Source: an uncultured archaeon A07HN63 (lineage in GTDB: Archaea; Halobacteriota; Halobacteria; Halobacteriales; Haloferacaceae). Taken from it: a stretch of 13,440 nucleotides of DNA. The translations under genes were made by a program, and so were the position numbers. The notes beneath the pieces were generated by a model. That model saw only the letters and a program-made list of their open reading frames with translations, did no database searches and had not been told where the DNA came from. This document shows, one piece after another, positions 1 to 7,245 of this stretch. The stretch spans positions 9,631 through 23,070 of the forward strand of contig KI543218.1 of the NCBI GenBank assembly GCA_000496215.1, in the 5' to 3' direction. Numbering within the stretch: the stretch's first letter is position 1; each line of letters opens with the position of its first letter.

Positions 1-209
1 TCGGCGAACTCAGCCTTGGCGTCGACAACGTGGTGTTCGAGATCGAGAGCCTCGGCGGTCTCTCGGGCCTCCTCGAACTCGTCGGCCGGCTGGCCGACAT
101 CGACGGTGACGCCGACGACCTCGTCGTACTCGTACTCCTCTTCGAGAACCGGCACGCAGACGGTCGTATCGAGACCGCCGCTGAACGCCAGTGCCACGCG
201 CTGTGTCAT
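1..209 (-). CDS. argG: Argininosuccinate synthase, N-terminal part (runs off left edge)
   Basis: ATP-dependent ligase of arginine biosynthesis that joins citrulline and aspartate to form argininosuccinate in the cytoplasm. Only the first 69 codons are in the window, read leftwards from an ATG at 209; the family is usually around 400 residues. What is visible is diagnostic: after MTQRVALAF comes SGGLDT at residues 10-15, the PP-loop that binds ATP in the N-type ATP pyrophosphatase superfamily, then VGVTVDVGQP at about 37-46, as expected for ArgG. The ATG is the natural start because the PP-loop normally lies within the first 15 residues and a TATA box sits about 27-30 bases upstream, implying a leaderless or nearly leaderless mRNA. 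No Shine-Dalgarno sequence is evident. No frameshift is seen in the visible part. Confidence 0.93.
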   Translation of the reverse strand, partial: MTQRVALAFSGGLDTTVCVPVLEEEYEYDEVVGVTVDVGQPADEFEEARETAEALDLEHHVVDAKAEFA

Positions 210-234
210 TACCCACACCGAACGGGGAGAGGGA

Positions 235-256
235 CTTAAATTCAGTGATTTAAAAT
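235..256 (-). promoter_or_regulatory. Candidate argG promoter (archaeal TATA boxes)
   Basis: Read on the minus strand, GAATTTAAG (243-235) lies about 27-30 bases before the argG ATG at 209, the spacing expected of a haloarchaeal TATA box driving a leaderless transcript. A second AT-rich element, ATTTTAAA (256-249), lies just upstream and would give a short leader. The pair stands out in otherwise GC-rich sequence. Seen directly: the motifs and spacing; inferred: promoter activity. Confidence 0.55.
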
Positions 257-320
257 TTCGAAAATAGCCGCACAGACGGCACTATGCGGCCGAAAACACG
301 GATTTTCCAAAACGAAACAG

Positions 321-362
321 CGACGGTCGAACCACGAACAAGCCCTACCGGCCCGACCGTCG
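321..362. repeat. Perfect 9-base inverted repeat in the gap between argG and the dolichol-kinase-like gene
   Basis: CGACGGTCG (321-329) and CGACCGTCG (354-362) are exact reverse complements separated by 24 bases. The arms lie in the 374-base gap 210-583, where I see no convincing gene: the short open frame at 284-475 is Arg/Ala-rich and unlike the acidic proteins around it. The repeat could form a transcript hairpin downstream of the dolichol-kinase-like gene or be a protein-binding site upstream of argG. A second, weaker hairpin lies at 467-488. Nothing else in the gap is recognisable. Confidence 0.4.
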
Positions 363-466
363 AAACGAGGCGAGGCCGCCGCTCGGCCCCGCTCGCGGTA
401 GTCGCCGCAGCCGCCGCTGCCCGACGAACGCTGGCGCGGTGCGATGGGCGGCTGCCATTACACGAT

Positions 467-488
467 GTTTCGTAGTCGGCTACAAAAC
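467..488. terminator. Small hairpin, possible 3' processing or termination element
   Basis: GTTTCGTAG (467-475), loop TCGG, then CTACAAAAC (480-488): eight of nine positions pair, with one mismatch (471/484). On the minus strand it follows the stop of the dolichol-kinase-like gene by about 95 bases. The T/A-rich outer pairs suit a terminator, but no clear T-tract follows, so the call is tentative. Confidence 0.22.
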
Positions 489-583
489 GATTACGTGATC
501 ATCCGCTGTGTATGAGTTTTTCTCAACCATTTCGGCTTCGCTGCTCGTTGCCTGGATTCGGGACCTGCTCCGTAACGACTTTT

Positions 584-1201
584 TCATACCCAGAGCGGAT
601 CGAACCCGGTGTCGACGCCGAACAACAGGAATGTGATGACAATCCCGATGGCCGCGGCCGGCGGGATGGTGAGGTTGTCGTCGACGCCGACGCCGGCAAC
701 AATCGGTTTGATGCCGTCGGCGACCGCGCCAAACCCACCGCCAACGACCCCGGCTGCGATCCCGGCCATCCCGCCGACGCCGGCGTAGGTAAACGGAACG
801 GCGAGCAGCGCACAGAGCACAAACGTCACCCCGACGACCGCGAGCCGTTTGTGTTCGTCCTCGGCGTTATCACCCAGTATGCCGCTGATCGGATCGGCGA
901 TAATGAGCATCAACATCGCCGGAATGGTGACCATCGGCGCAAACAGCACGGCGACGGCGGTCATGCTCAGCATGTAGAGCGCGTAGCCCGCCACAGCGTG
1001 CTGTTCGTACTCGCGGGTCGCCTCGTCGTAGAGCCAGTGTTCGAAGCCGACGCCGAGCCGCAGCCCCTCCAGCGTGAAGACGATGGCCGTGACGATCAGC
1101 ATGAAATACCGGAGCTGCGTCCAGTTCACGATATTGAGCAGGTAGATCGTCGGCATTCCGACGCCGCTGGCGTGGACGGCCCGTCGGCTGTACTCGCTCA
1201 T
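584..1201 (-). CDS. Dolichol kinase-like (SEC59/VTE5-type) membrane protein
   Basis: Predicted CTP-dependent polyprenol/dolichol kinase of 205 residues. Such enzymes make dolichol phosphate, the lipid carrier for archaeal N-glycosylation, at the membrane. Evidence: several hydrophobic segments (about 16-45, 69-105, 118-150, 180-196), an N-terminal RRAVH motif at 6-10 resembling the R-K/R-x-x-H signature, a DPISGILGDN stretch at 103-112, and DDNLTIP at 174-180, which matches the conserved DDN-x-x-(I/V)P end motif of SEC59-like kinases. I start at the ATG at 1201; an in-frame GTG at 1231 would add ten residues with no clear gain. It is the last gene of the CBS-glyS operon, starting 43 bases after the likely true glyS stop. 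A phytol kinase or CDP-diacylglycerol-type transferase is the alternative. Confidence 0.72.
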   Translation of the reverse strand: MSEYSRRAVHASGVGMPTIYLLNIVNWTQLRYFMLIVTAIVFTLEGLRLGVGFEHWLYDEATREYEQHAVAGYALYMLSMTAVAVLFAPMVTIPAMLMLIIADPISGILGDNAEDEHKRLAVVGVTFVLCALLAVPFTYAGVGGMAGIAAGVVGGGFGAVADGIKPIVAGVGVDDNLTIPPAAAIGIVITFLLFGVDTGFDPLWV

Positions 1202-3096
1202 GATCGTGGCGTGGCCCACCCCGGCTGCCACGGCTGGCGTCGATTCATGCGGTCGTCACGTCGGTGTCGACAGTGCGGTACGTCTCGCGAATGTCGGCGA
1301 ACGCCTCGCTCGCCGGCCAGCAGTGCGTCCAGTTCGCCGACGACCTCGTCGACCGGCAGCCGAATCTGGGCGGCGGAATCCCGCTCCCGCAGGGTGACGC
1401 TCGTCTCGTCGTCGCCCTCAAGGCCGTCCTGATCGACGGTCACACAGAACGGCGTGCCGACTTCGTCCTGTCGCCGGTAGCGACGCCCGATCGAGCCGGA
1501 TTCGTCGTACGTGACGGCGAGCCCGGCGTCACGCAGCGCGTCAGCCACCCCGTCGGCCACAGCGAGCAACTCGTCTTCGTTGCTCACCAGCGGGAAGACG
1601 GCGACATCCGTTGGGGCGATCTCGGGGTCCAGCGAGAGATACGTCCGGGTTTCGGTGTCGACGGTGTCCTCGCTGTAGCCGTGATCGAGTAGCGTGTAGA
1701 CCGTCCGCCCGACGCCGAAGGAGGGTTCGACGACGTGCGGCGTGATATGTTCGCCCGCTTCGGTCTGTTCCTCGATAGCGAAGTTCGCCACGTCAGTGTC
1801 GACGGTGTGTTTCTCACCGCCGACCTCGACCGTCACTTCGTCGCTGTCGAAGGCGTCGGGGTCCTCCTCGGCCAGCGTTTCGAGGGCGTCGGCCACGTCG
1901 CCGGCCGCGTCGCCGAACGCGGGGCCGAGCGCGGACATGTCGGGGTCGACCGTCGCGCGCTCGACCGTGCGGTCCTCGTCGTAGCGTTTGAAGACGGTAA
2001 AGCGGTCCTCGGAGTGCTCACCGTGTTTTTGCAGGTCGTAATCGCCGCGGTAGGCGAAGCCGGCGATCTCGATCCAGTTGCCTTCGGCTCGCGGCTCCTC
2101 CTCGTCGCCGCTCGCCGACCTCGCGGCGGTACCCGCCGCGCCCACTTCACTCTCAGCGTCCCAGCAGTCCGCGGCGTAGTGGGCCCGCTCGCCCGAGAGA
2201 TGCTGGCGAAAGCGGAACCGATCCATGTCGACGCCGACGGCCTCGTACCAGCCCTGTGCGACGCCGAGGAAGTAGGCAACCCACGGCGACTCGATGATTT
2301 CTTTCTCAACGGCGTCGCCGATGGTGGTCTCGATGTAGTCGCCGTCGTCGGCGTTCTGCTCGGTCGCGGGGTAGAGCGTGACCTCAACGTCTTCCACGTC
2401 GTCGAGCGGCGGCTCGTCCTCCTCGGGGTCGATGAACTGTTCGAGTTCGGCCTGCGTGAACTCCCGGACGCGAACGATCCCACGGCGTGGACTGATCTCG
2501 TTGCGGTAGGCCGGGCCGATCTGCGTCACCCCGAAGGGAAGTTGCCCGCGAGCGTACTCCTTGAGCCGCGGGAACTCGACGAAAATCCCTTGGGCCGTTT
2601 CGGGGCGCAGATACCCTGGCTGACCGCTGCCGGGGCCGATCGACGTTTCGAACATGAGGTTGAAATCCTCGACCGGCTCGTCGGCCAGTGCTGTCCCGCA
2701 GGTCGGACACGTGAGGTCGTGGTCGCCGATGAGTTCCTCGACGGTGTCGACGCCGAGGGCCTCGGCGTCCTCGATGTCGGCGACGGCGTCCTCGATCAGA
2801 TGGTCGGCGCGGTGGCTCTCGCCACACTCCGCACACTCGATGAGCATATCGTCGAACCCATCGAGGTGGCCAGAGGCCTCGAAAACGGGTTCGGGCATCA
2901 CGGTCGGGGCCTCGATCTCCTCGTTACCGAGCCGGTGGGTGAACTCCTCGCGCCACGCCGCCTCGACGTTGCGCTTGAGGGCCGCCCCTTCGGGGCCGAA
3001 GGTGTAGAAGCCCGCTGTCCCGCCGTAGGCTTCGTTCGAGCCGAAAAAGAAGCCACGGCGTTTGGCAAGCTCGGTCAGGTCCTGTTGACGTGCCAT
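1198..3096 (-). CDS. glyS: Glycyl-tRNA synthetase, archaeal type, with probable C-terminal frameshift
   Basis: Class II synthetase (homodimeric alpha2 type) charging tRNA-Gly. Seen: N-terminal LAKRRGFFFGSNEAYGG (10-26); a Zn-ribbon-like region with CAEC (88-91) and CPTC (130-133); RPETAQGIF (164-172); motif 2 YRNEISPRRGIVRVREF (197-213); motif 3 EPSFGVGRTVY (457-467); an anticodon-binding domain from about 495 including GSIGRRYRRQDEVGTP (534-549). An acidic insertion lies at about 313-340. The ATG at 3096 overlaps the stop of the upstream CBS gene by one base (TGATG). Oddity: after residue 597 the open frame turns Arg-rich and runs to 1198 across the next gene's start. Dropping one C of the CC at 1304-1305 restores AFADIRETYRTVDTDVTTA and a stop at 1247-1245, giving 616 residues; I think that is the true end. 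Confidence 0.95.
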   Translation of the reverse strand: MARQQDLTELAKRRGFFFGSNEAYGGTAGFYTFGPEGAALKRNVEAAWREEFTHRLGNEEIEAPTVMPEPVFEASGHLDGFDDMLIECAECGESHRADHLIEDAVADIEDAEALGVDTVEELIGDHDLTCPTCGTALADEPVEDFNLMFETSIGPGSGQPGYLRPETAQGIFVEFPRLKEYARGQLPFGVTQIGPAYRNEISPRRGIVRVREFTQAELEQFIDPEEDEPPLDDVEDVEVTLYPATEQNADDGDYIETTIGDAVEKEIIESPWVAYFLGVAQGWYEAVGVDMDRFRFRQHLSGERAHYAADCWDAESEVGAAGTAARSASGDEEEPRAEGNWIEIAGFAYRGDYDLQKHGEHSEDRFTVFKRYDEDRTVERATVDPDMSALGPAFGDAAGDVADALETLAEEDPDAFDSDEVTVEVGGEKHTVDTDVANFAIEEQTEAGEHITPHVVEPSFGVGRTVYTLLDHGYSEDTVDTETRTYLSLDPEIAPTDVAVFPLVSNEDELLAVADGVADALRDAGLAVTYDESGSIGRRYRRQDEVGTPFCVTVDQDGLEGDDETSVTLRERDSAAQIRLPVDEVVGELDALLAGERGVRRHSRDVPHCRHRRDDRMNRRQPWQPGWATPRS

Positions 3097-3953
3097 CAGA
3101 CACCCTCCAGCAGGTCGATGTCCCGGACGATGCCGTCGAGGTCACCACCCGAGACGAGCGGAATCTGTTCGATCTCGTTTGTGATCAGCATCTGGGCGGC
3201 CTCGGTCGCGGTCTTGGTCTTGCCGATGGTGATCACGTCGCTGGTCATGATCTCGGCGACCGGCTCGGCCGGGATCTCGACGTTCCGGGTCGGAAAGTAG
3301 CTGTTGCCGACGGCCTTGATGCCCTCCCACGCCCACTCGGAGTCCTCCTCGGCGAGGGCTTCGCCGGTGTCGTCCTCGCCCTCGACGACGCGGGCGATCT
3401 CGACGATGTCGACCTCGGTGAGCATCCCCGTCATCTTCCCGTCGTCGTCGAGGACGACGGTGTAGGGCACCTCGGCGTGGTTGATCTCGCGTTCGGCGAC
3501 CGCCAGCGGCGTCCCGACGTACGTGGTGTTGACCGCCGCGGTCGCCAGCTCGCCGACCTGTGTCTCACCCGGCAGTTGCTCGCGGGCGATGGCGCGAACC
3601 ACGTCGGTGAGCGTGATGATGCCGTCGAGTTCGTCGTTGTCCGCGCGGTCGACGACCGGGACGCGGCGAGCGCCCGTCTCGCGCATGTGGACGGCCGCCT
3701 CGCTCAGGTCAGTGTCCGGCGACAGCGTCTCGACCTCTTCGGCCAGCAGCGCAAGCTGGTTCTCGTCGGGTCGTTTGATCAGCGTATCCCGGGAGATGAT
3801 CCCGCGGTAGACGTCGACCCCGTCGACCTCCTTTGTCACTGGGACCGACGAAAAGCCGTGGTCCTGCAGGTAGGTCAGCACGTCGTCGCGCGTCCCCGGC
3901 AGCTCGACGGTCACCAGCTCCCCCCGTGGCGTCATCGCATCGGCTACGTTCAT
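3096..3953 (-). CDS. Four-CBS-domain protein (two Bateman modules)
   Basis: Protein of 285 residues made almost wholly of CBS repeats, small modules that bind adenine nucleotides, S-adenosylmethionine or other ligands and usually regulate a partner. Repeats at roughly 1-60 (VADAMTPRGELVTVE at the start), 66-122 (VETLSPDTDLSEAAVHM, then DGIITLTDVV), 130-187 (VGTPLAVAEREI, then MTGMLTEVDIVEIA) and 226-284 (VAEIMTSDVITIG, then DGIVRDIDLLEG). A linker at about 190-220 carries an acidic stretch followed by WEGIKAVGNSYFP. No catalytic domain or membrane segment is present. It opens the operon with glyS (one-base overlap) and the dolichol-kinase-like gene; the partner it regulates cannot be told from the sequence. 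The start at 3953 is the first ATG and begins right at the first CBS repeat. Confidence 0.9.
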   Translation of the reverse strand: MNVADAMTPRGELVTVELPGTRDDVLTYLQDHGFSSVPVTKEVDGVDVYRGIISRDTLIKRPDENQLALLAEEVETLSPDTDLSEAAVHMRETGARRVPVVDRADNDELDGIITLTDVVRAIAREQLPGETQVGELATAAVNTTYVGTPLAVAEREINHAEVPYTVVLDDDGKMTGMLTEVDIVEIARVVEGEDDTGEALAEEDSEWAWEGIKAVGNSYFPTRNVEIPAEPVAEIMTSDVITIGKTKTATEAAQMLITNEIEQIPLVSGGDLDGIVRDIDLLEGV

Positions 3954-3980
3954 ACCCGGGCTACCGTCGGCCAGCCGCTT

Positions 3981-3988
3981 GTATCATT
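3981..3988 (-). promoter_or_regulatory. Weak TATA-like element before the CBS-glyS operon
   Basis: On the minus strand AATGATAC (3988-3981) sits about 30 bases before the ATG at 3953, fitting a nearly leaderless mRNA. The stronger AT-rich block at 4021-4030, read on this strand as TATTTAATAA, could instead serve the operon with a leader of about 45 bases. The sequence does not decide between them. Confidence 0.35.
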
Positions 3989-4020
3989 CGGAGCCGTCGT
4001 TCCCGCGGGGTGTTTCGATA

Positions 4021-4030
4021 TTATTAAATA
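4021..4030 (+). promoter_or_regulatory. TATA box for the 55-residue protein (divergent promoter region)
   Basis: TTATTAAATA at 4021-4030 is centred 27 bases before the ATG at 4053, ideal for a leaderless haloarchaeal transcript. It lies in the 99-base gap between two divergent transcription units, and being near-symmetrical may fire both ways. A TTTCGATA stretch just upstream (4013-4020) is in the place of a BRE element. Confidence 0.6.
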
Positions 4031-4052
4031 GCTACCTGTGTGACGTACCACC

Positions 4053-4220
4053 ATGACACAGGACCACACACAGGCTCCCGGCGCTGCCGAGTCCGAGGTC
4101 ATGGGTGCTGTCGACGACGCATCGGGCAACCCGTCGTACGTCATCGCGGACATCTCCTGCGACGGGGCGTGGCTGTCCGCACCCGAACCGGACGCTGTGG
4201 TCCCGACCGAGTGGTGCTAG
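4053..4220 (+). CDS. Small haloarchaeal protein of unknown function (55 aa)
   Basis: A 55-residue acidic protein starting MTQDHTQAPGAAESEV and ending PEPDAVVPTEWC, with a core VMGAVDDASGNPSYVIADIS (residues 16-35) followed by a conserved-looking CDGAWLSAPEPDA. It resembles a small uncharacterised family I remember as common upstream of haloarchaeal genes (often labelled DUF7556); that name is from memory and unchecked. Support for being real: a well-placed TATA box 27 bases upstream, acidic composition matching its neighbours, and codon positions that look coding, whereas the competing frame through the same DNA is Arg/His-rich. There is no signal peptide or membrane segment. The closing Trp-Cys is notable. 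It precedes endA by 98 bases on the same strand; function unknown. Confidence 0.75.
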   Translation: MTQDHTQAPGAAESEVMGAVDDASGNPSYVIADISCDGAWLSAPEPDAVVPTEWC

Positions 4221-4290
4221 CGCCGGAGTATCACCACTCTCGCTGGTATCCTCTTCTCTCGAACGCCGCGAGCGTAGCGGATCGGTGCGC

Positions 4291-4299
4291 CTTTGGGTT
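4291..4299 (+). promoter_or_regulatory. Weak TATA-like element before endA
   Basis: CTTTGGGTT at 4291-4299 is centred about 24 bases before the endA ATG at 4319 and is the only T-rich run in a suitable position. It is a poor match to the haloarchaeal TATA consensus, so endA-trpS may instead be read through from the promoter at 4021-4030. Confidence 0.22.
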
Positions 4300-4318
4300 C
4301 GCCGACCCCTCGGTCGAT

Positions 4319-5455
4319 ATGAACGGAGTGCTTCGTGACGGCGCCGTGACCGTCGGCGGCAACGCCCGCCAGCAGTTCCATGATGCCCGCGGGTACGGGA
4401 CGCCGGCCGACGGCGACGAGATACGGCTGGCTCGCGTCGAGGCTGCACACCTCCTCCTGCGCGGCGATATCGACGCCGTCGTCGACAACGGCGATGGCCT
4501 CGATTTCGCGGCGTTTTTCGCTGCCTCGGCCGCCGCAGACGAGCGATTCCCCCTCCGCTTTCTCGTCTACGCTGACCTCCGGGATCGGGGGTTCTATCTC
4601 TCGCCCGCCCGCGAGGGCTGGCCCGGAGCGACCGACGACGAGCGAACGGACCTCACGGTTGCCCCTCGCGGCACGAAACCCGGTGCTGGCGAGCCGGCCC
4701 ACCGGGTCGTCGTCGTCGGTGAGCGCGAGTCGATCCCGGCGGCCGACCTCGCGGGGCTGACGCTGGCGGTCGTCGACGAGGAAAGCGAGATCAGCTATCT
4801 CGACACCAGCGAGCCAGCGTTCGACGGCGGGACGAGCTACAGCCCGCCCGCCGACATCACGGGTGCGCTCATCGGCGACCGCGTCGTCGTCTGGGACGCC
4901 CCCGACGGGTTCCACGAGCGGGGTTTCTACGGCCAGCCGCTGGAGGCCAGAGAGGCGACGCTTGACGGCGTAGTGCAGCTCTCGTTGATCGAGGCCGCCG
5001 CCCTCGCCGCCGAGGGGCAGTTGGTCGTCCCCGACGCGGACGACGACAGCGGCCACGAGGAGGCGACGCTCACCGCGACCGGTGTCGCCGGCGAAATGAT
5101 GCCCGACTCGCAGGCGACGTATACAACCATACGCGAGCGCGGCCGCGAGGTCGACGGCGAGCGGTTCGACCGCCGGCTGGCCGTGTATCGCGCCCTCCGA
5201 GATCGGCAGGTCGTCCCGAAAACGGGGTACAAGTTCGGGGCCGATTTCCGCACCTACAACACCGTCGAATCGGTCGAGGCGCTTCCCCACTCCGAACGGC
5301 TGGTGCGTGTCGTCGCGGCCGATCACACGTTCGATCCACGCGATCTGTCGCTGGACGTGCGGCTGGCCGGCGGGGTCCGGAAACGAATGGTTTTTGCGCT
5401 GACCGGCGCGAACGGAGAGATAGACTGGCTCGCGGTGAGCCGCCTCACACCATGA
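4319..5455 (+). CDS. endA: tRNA-intron (splicing) endonuclease
   Basis: Cuts the bulge-helix-bulge at exon-intron junctions of archaeal pre-tRNA and pre-rRNA. At 378 residues it is the double-length form in which one chain carries two copies of the EndA fold (homodimeric type known from Haloferax and Archaeoglobus). The N-terminal half (about 1-150) has HLLLRGDIDAV and FLVYADLRDRGFYLSP; the C-terminal half (about 175-378) repeats this with SLIEAAALAAEGQL and LAVYRALRDRQVVPKTGYKF. Catalytic triad by family pattern: Y313 in GADFRTY, H324 in LPHSERLVRV, K355 in GGVRKRMVFA; the N-terminal copy lacks it, as expected of the structural half. I start at the ATG at 4319, where the fold begins; the frame stays open upstream but with out-of-frame Arg-rich content overlapping the 55-residue gene. 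Its stop overlaps the trpS start (ATGA). Confidence 0.95.
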   Translation: MNGVLRDGAVTVGGNARQQFHDARGYGTPADGDEIRLARVEAAHLLLRGDIDAVVDNGDGLDFAAFFAASAAADERFPLRFLVYADLRDRGFYLSPAREGWPGATDDERTDLTVAPRGTKPGAGEPAHRVVVVGERESIPAADLAGLTLAVVDEESEISYLDTSEPAFDGGTSYSPPADITGALIGDRVVVWDAPDGFHERGFYGQPLEAREATLDGVVQLSLIEAAALAAEGQLVVPDADDDSGHEEATLTATGVAGEMMPDSQATYTTIRERGREVDGERFDRRLAVYRALRDRQVVPKTGYKFGADFRTYNTVESVEALPHSERLVRVVAADHTFDPRDLSLDVRLAGGVRKRMVFALTGANGEIDWLAVSRLTP

Positions 5456-7089
5456 CCGACGATTCTCCCCACGACGACGATGGACCGCGCTCCGGCACCG
5501 GCGCGACCGCTGGCGACGAGTCGCCCGCGCTGCCAGACGGTGGCGTCGAGGAGACGACCATCGACCCGTGGGGATCGTCGACCATCGCCGACTACCGCAA
5601 ACTCTTCGAGGAGTTCGGCATCGAGGAGTTCGAGTCGATTCTCGGTGACGTGCCCGACCCCCACTACCTCATGCGCCGCGGCGTCATCTTCGGCCACCGT
5701 GATTACGATCCCGTCGCCGACGCCCTCGCCAACGACGACCCGGCGGCCGCGCTGTCGGGCTTTATGCCAACCGGCGACCCCCATATCGGCCACAAACTCG
5801 TCTTCGACGAGATCATCTGGCATCAACAGCAGGGCGCGGACGCCTACGGACTGATCGCCGATCTGGAGGCCCACTCCGCTCGCGGGATGACGTGGGACGA
5901 GATCGACGAGCACACCGAGAGCTATCTGCTGAGTCTGCTTGCGCTCGGATTCGACGCCGACGACGGAACGCTCTACCGGCAGTCCGACAACCGGGAGCTA
6001 CAGGATCTCGCCTTCGAACTGGGGTCGAACGCCCGCTTCGCCGAGTTCGAGTCTATCTACGGCTTCGACAGCGAGACCAGCGTCTCCCACATGCAGAGCG
6101 TCGTCACCCAGATGGCCGACATGCTCTACCCGCAGCTGGCCGACGGCCCCAAGCCGACGGTGATCCCGGTCGGCCCCGATCAGGACCCTCACGTCCGGCT
6201 GGCCCGCGACCTCGCCGTCCGGATGCGATTTTTCAAAGTCACCGAGGCCTACGCGAGTTTCGAGGCCGATGCCGCCGAACGCGAGTTGATCGGCCGCGCC
6301 TACGACGCGCTCAGCGAGGACAGCGACGGTGACGGCGAGGGCGACGACAGCGACGACCGGGTTCGTTGCGAGGACGCCGCCGACTGGCTGGCTACCCACA
6401 AAGTCGACTCCGCGCTCGCCGACGCCAAGGACGCCGCGGTCGACAAACTCACCGAGGCCGGCAAGGAACCCGTCCGCCCACGCGTCCGGTTTTTCCACCG
6501 GCAGGGTCCCGACGCGGCCTTCGAGGCGATGATCGACGCCATCGACGGCGAAAAACGCGTTCACGAGGGCCACATCGACTCGTTCGAACTCGATATCGAG
6601 GCGGCCGAGGAACTCGCCCGCGAGGTCGAAGTCGACAACGGCGGCTACGGCTTCATCCAGCCCTCCTCGATCTATCACCGGTTCATGACCGGGCTGACCG
6701 GCGGCAAGATGTCGTCGTCGGTGCCGGCCAGCCACATCAGCCTGCTCGACGACCCCGAAGACGGCTACGACAAGGTGAAATCCGCGACGACGGGCGGCCG
6801 CGAGACGGCCGACAAACAGCGCGAACTCGGCGGCGAGGCCGACGACTGCCCGGTCTACGAGCTGTACGCCTACCTGCTCGCCAACGACGACGATGGACTG
6901 GTCGAGGAGGTCTACGAGGAGTGTGTCGGCGGCGAGCGACTCTGTGGCGACTGCAAGGAGCAGGCGGCGACGCTGATGCAAGAGTTCCTGCGGGAGCATC
7001 AGGAGAAACGCGAGGAGGCGAAGGAACTGCTCGACGACCTTGATATCAACCTCGATTCGGAGCGGCGCGGACCCGGCGGCTCGCACTAA
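5452..7089 (+). CDS. trpS: Tryptophanyl-tRNA synthetase
   Basis: Class I synthetase charging tRNA-Trp, 545 residues. Seen: SGFMPTGDPHIGHK (102-115) holding the HIGH signature at 111-114; DLEAHSARG (138-145 region) and VGPDQDPHVRLARD (240-253), typical of the archaeal/eukaryal TrpRS active site; GGKMSSSVP (417-425) holding KMSSS. Before the HIGH domain is a low-complexity acidic extension (about 1-38), and between the two signatures an insertion rich in Asp and Ser (about 288-303) followed by a helical stretch. A short Cys-containing segment, ECVGGERLCGDCKEQ (490-504), could be a small metal site. Its ATG overlaps the endA stop by four bases, so translation is probably coupled. EndA and TrpRS meet on the same tRNA in haloarchaea, whose tRNA-Trp precursor carries an intron. 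Confidence 0.96.
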   Translation: MTDDSPHDDDGPRSGTGATAGDESPALPDGGVEETTIDPWGSSTIADYRKLFEEFGIEEFESILGDVPDPHYLMRRGVIFGHRDYDPVADALANDDPAAALSGFMPTGDPHIGHKLVFDEIIWHQQQGADAYGLIADLEAHSARGMTWDEIDEHTESYLLSLLALGFDADDGTLYRQSDNRELQDLAFELGSNARFAEFESIYGFDSETSVSHMQSVVTQMADMLYPQLADGPKPTVIPVGPDQDPHVRLARDLAVRMRFFKVTEAYASFEADAAERELIGRAYDALSEDSDGDGEGDDSDDRVRCEDAADWLATHKVDSALADAKDAAVDKLTEAGKEPVRPRVRFFHRQGPDAAFEAMIDAIDGEKRVHEGHIDSFELDIEAAEELAREVEVDNGGYGFIQPSSIYHRFMTGLTGGKMSSSVPASHISLLDDPEDGYDKVKSATTGGRETADKQRELGGEADDCPVYELYAYLLANDDDGLVEEVYEECVGGERLCGDCKEQAATLMQEFLREHQEKREEAKELLDDLDINLDSERRGPGGSH

Positions 7090-7104
7090 CTCGTCGCCGC
7101 CGTT

Positions 7105-7132
7105 GTGGTTCTTCCCTAACTAAGCGAACCAC
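7105..7132. terminator. Hairpin after trpS, candidate terminator
   Basis: GTGGTTC (7105-7111) and GAACCAC (7126-7132) pair perfectly across a 14-base loop, starting 16 bases after the trpS stop. T-rich bases (TTCTTCC) follow the first arm rather than the second, so it is not a textbook terminator. It marks the left edge of the accessory block. Confidence 0.35.
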
Positions 7133-7164
7133 CGATCAGATCAGCGACATTGTCAGTGGTGGGC

Positions 7165-7191
7165 GTGCAAGATGGGGCACACGGTTTGCAC
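7165..7191. repeat. Inverted repeat in the 156-base gap after trpS
   Basis: GTGCAA (7165-7170) and TTGCAC (7186-7191) pair across 15 bases. The gap 7090-7245 holds only this and the hairpin at 7105-7132; no gene is visible. The TGCA core resembles the AATTGCA elements at 8322-8339 in front of the wHTH-PIN operon, which may be chance or a shared binding site at both ends of the module. Confidence 0.3.
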
Positions 7192-7245
7192 ATGACCGCA
7201 ACGGTTCGGACGCCCGGCGTCGTGTCACCAGCGTAGCCAAGAGCG

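Noticed and set aside
284..475. 63-codon open frame in the gap after argG
   Set aside because: Arg/Ala-rich, no promoter, no recognisable similarity; likely chance in GC-rich DNA.
1735..3300. 521-codon open frame on the plus strand
   Set aside because: Antisense to glyS and the CBS gene; no domain recognised, while the minus strand shows clear synthetase motifs.
4040..4318. Extended N-terminus for EndA (93 more codons)
   Set aside because: The extension is Arg/His-rich and lies out of frame over the well-supported 55-residue gene; the EndA fold begins at 4319.
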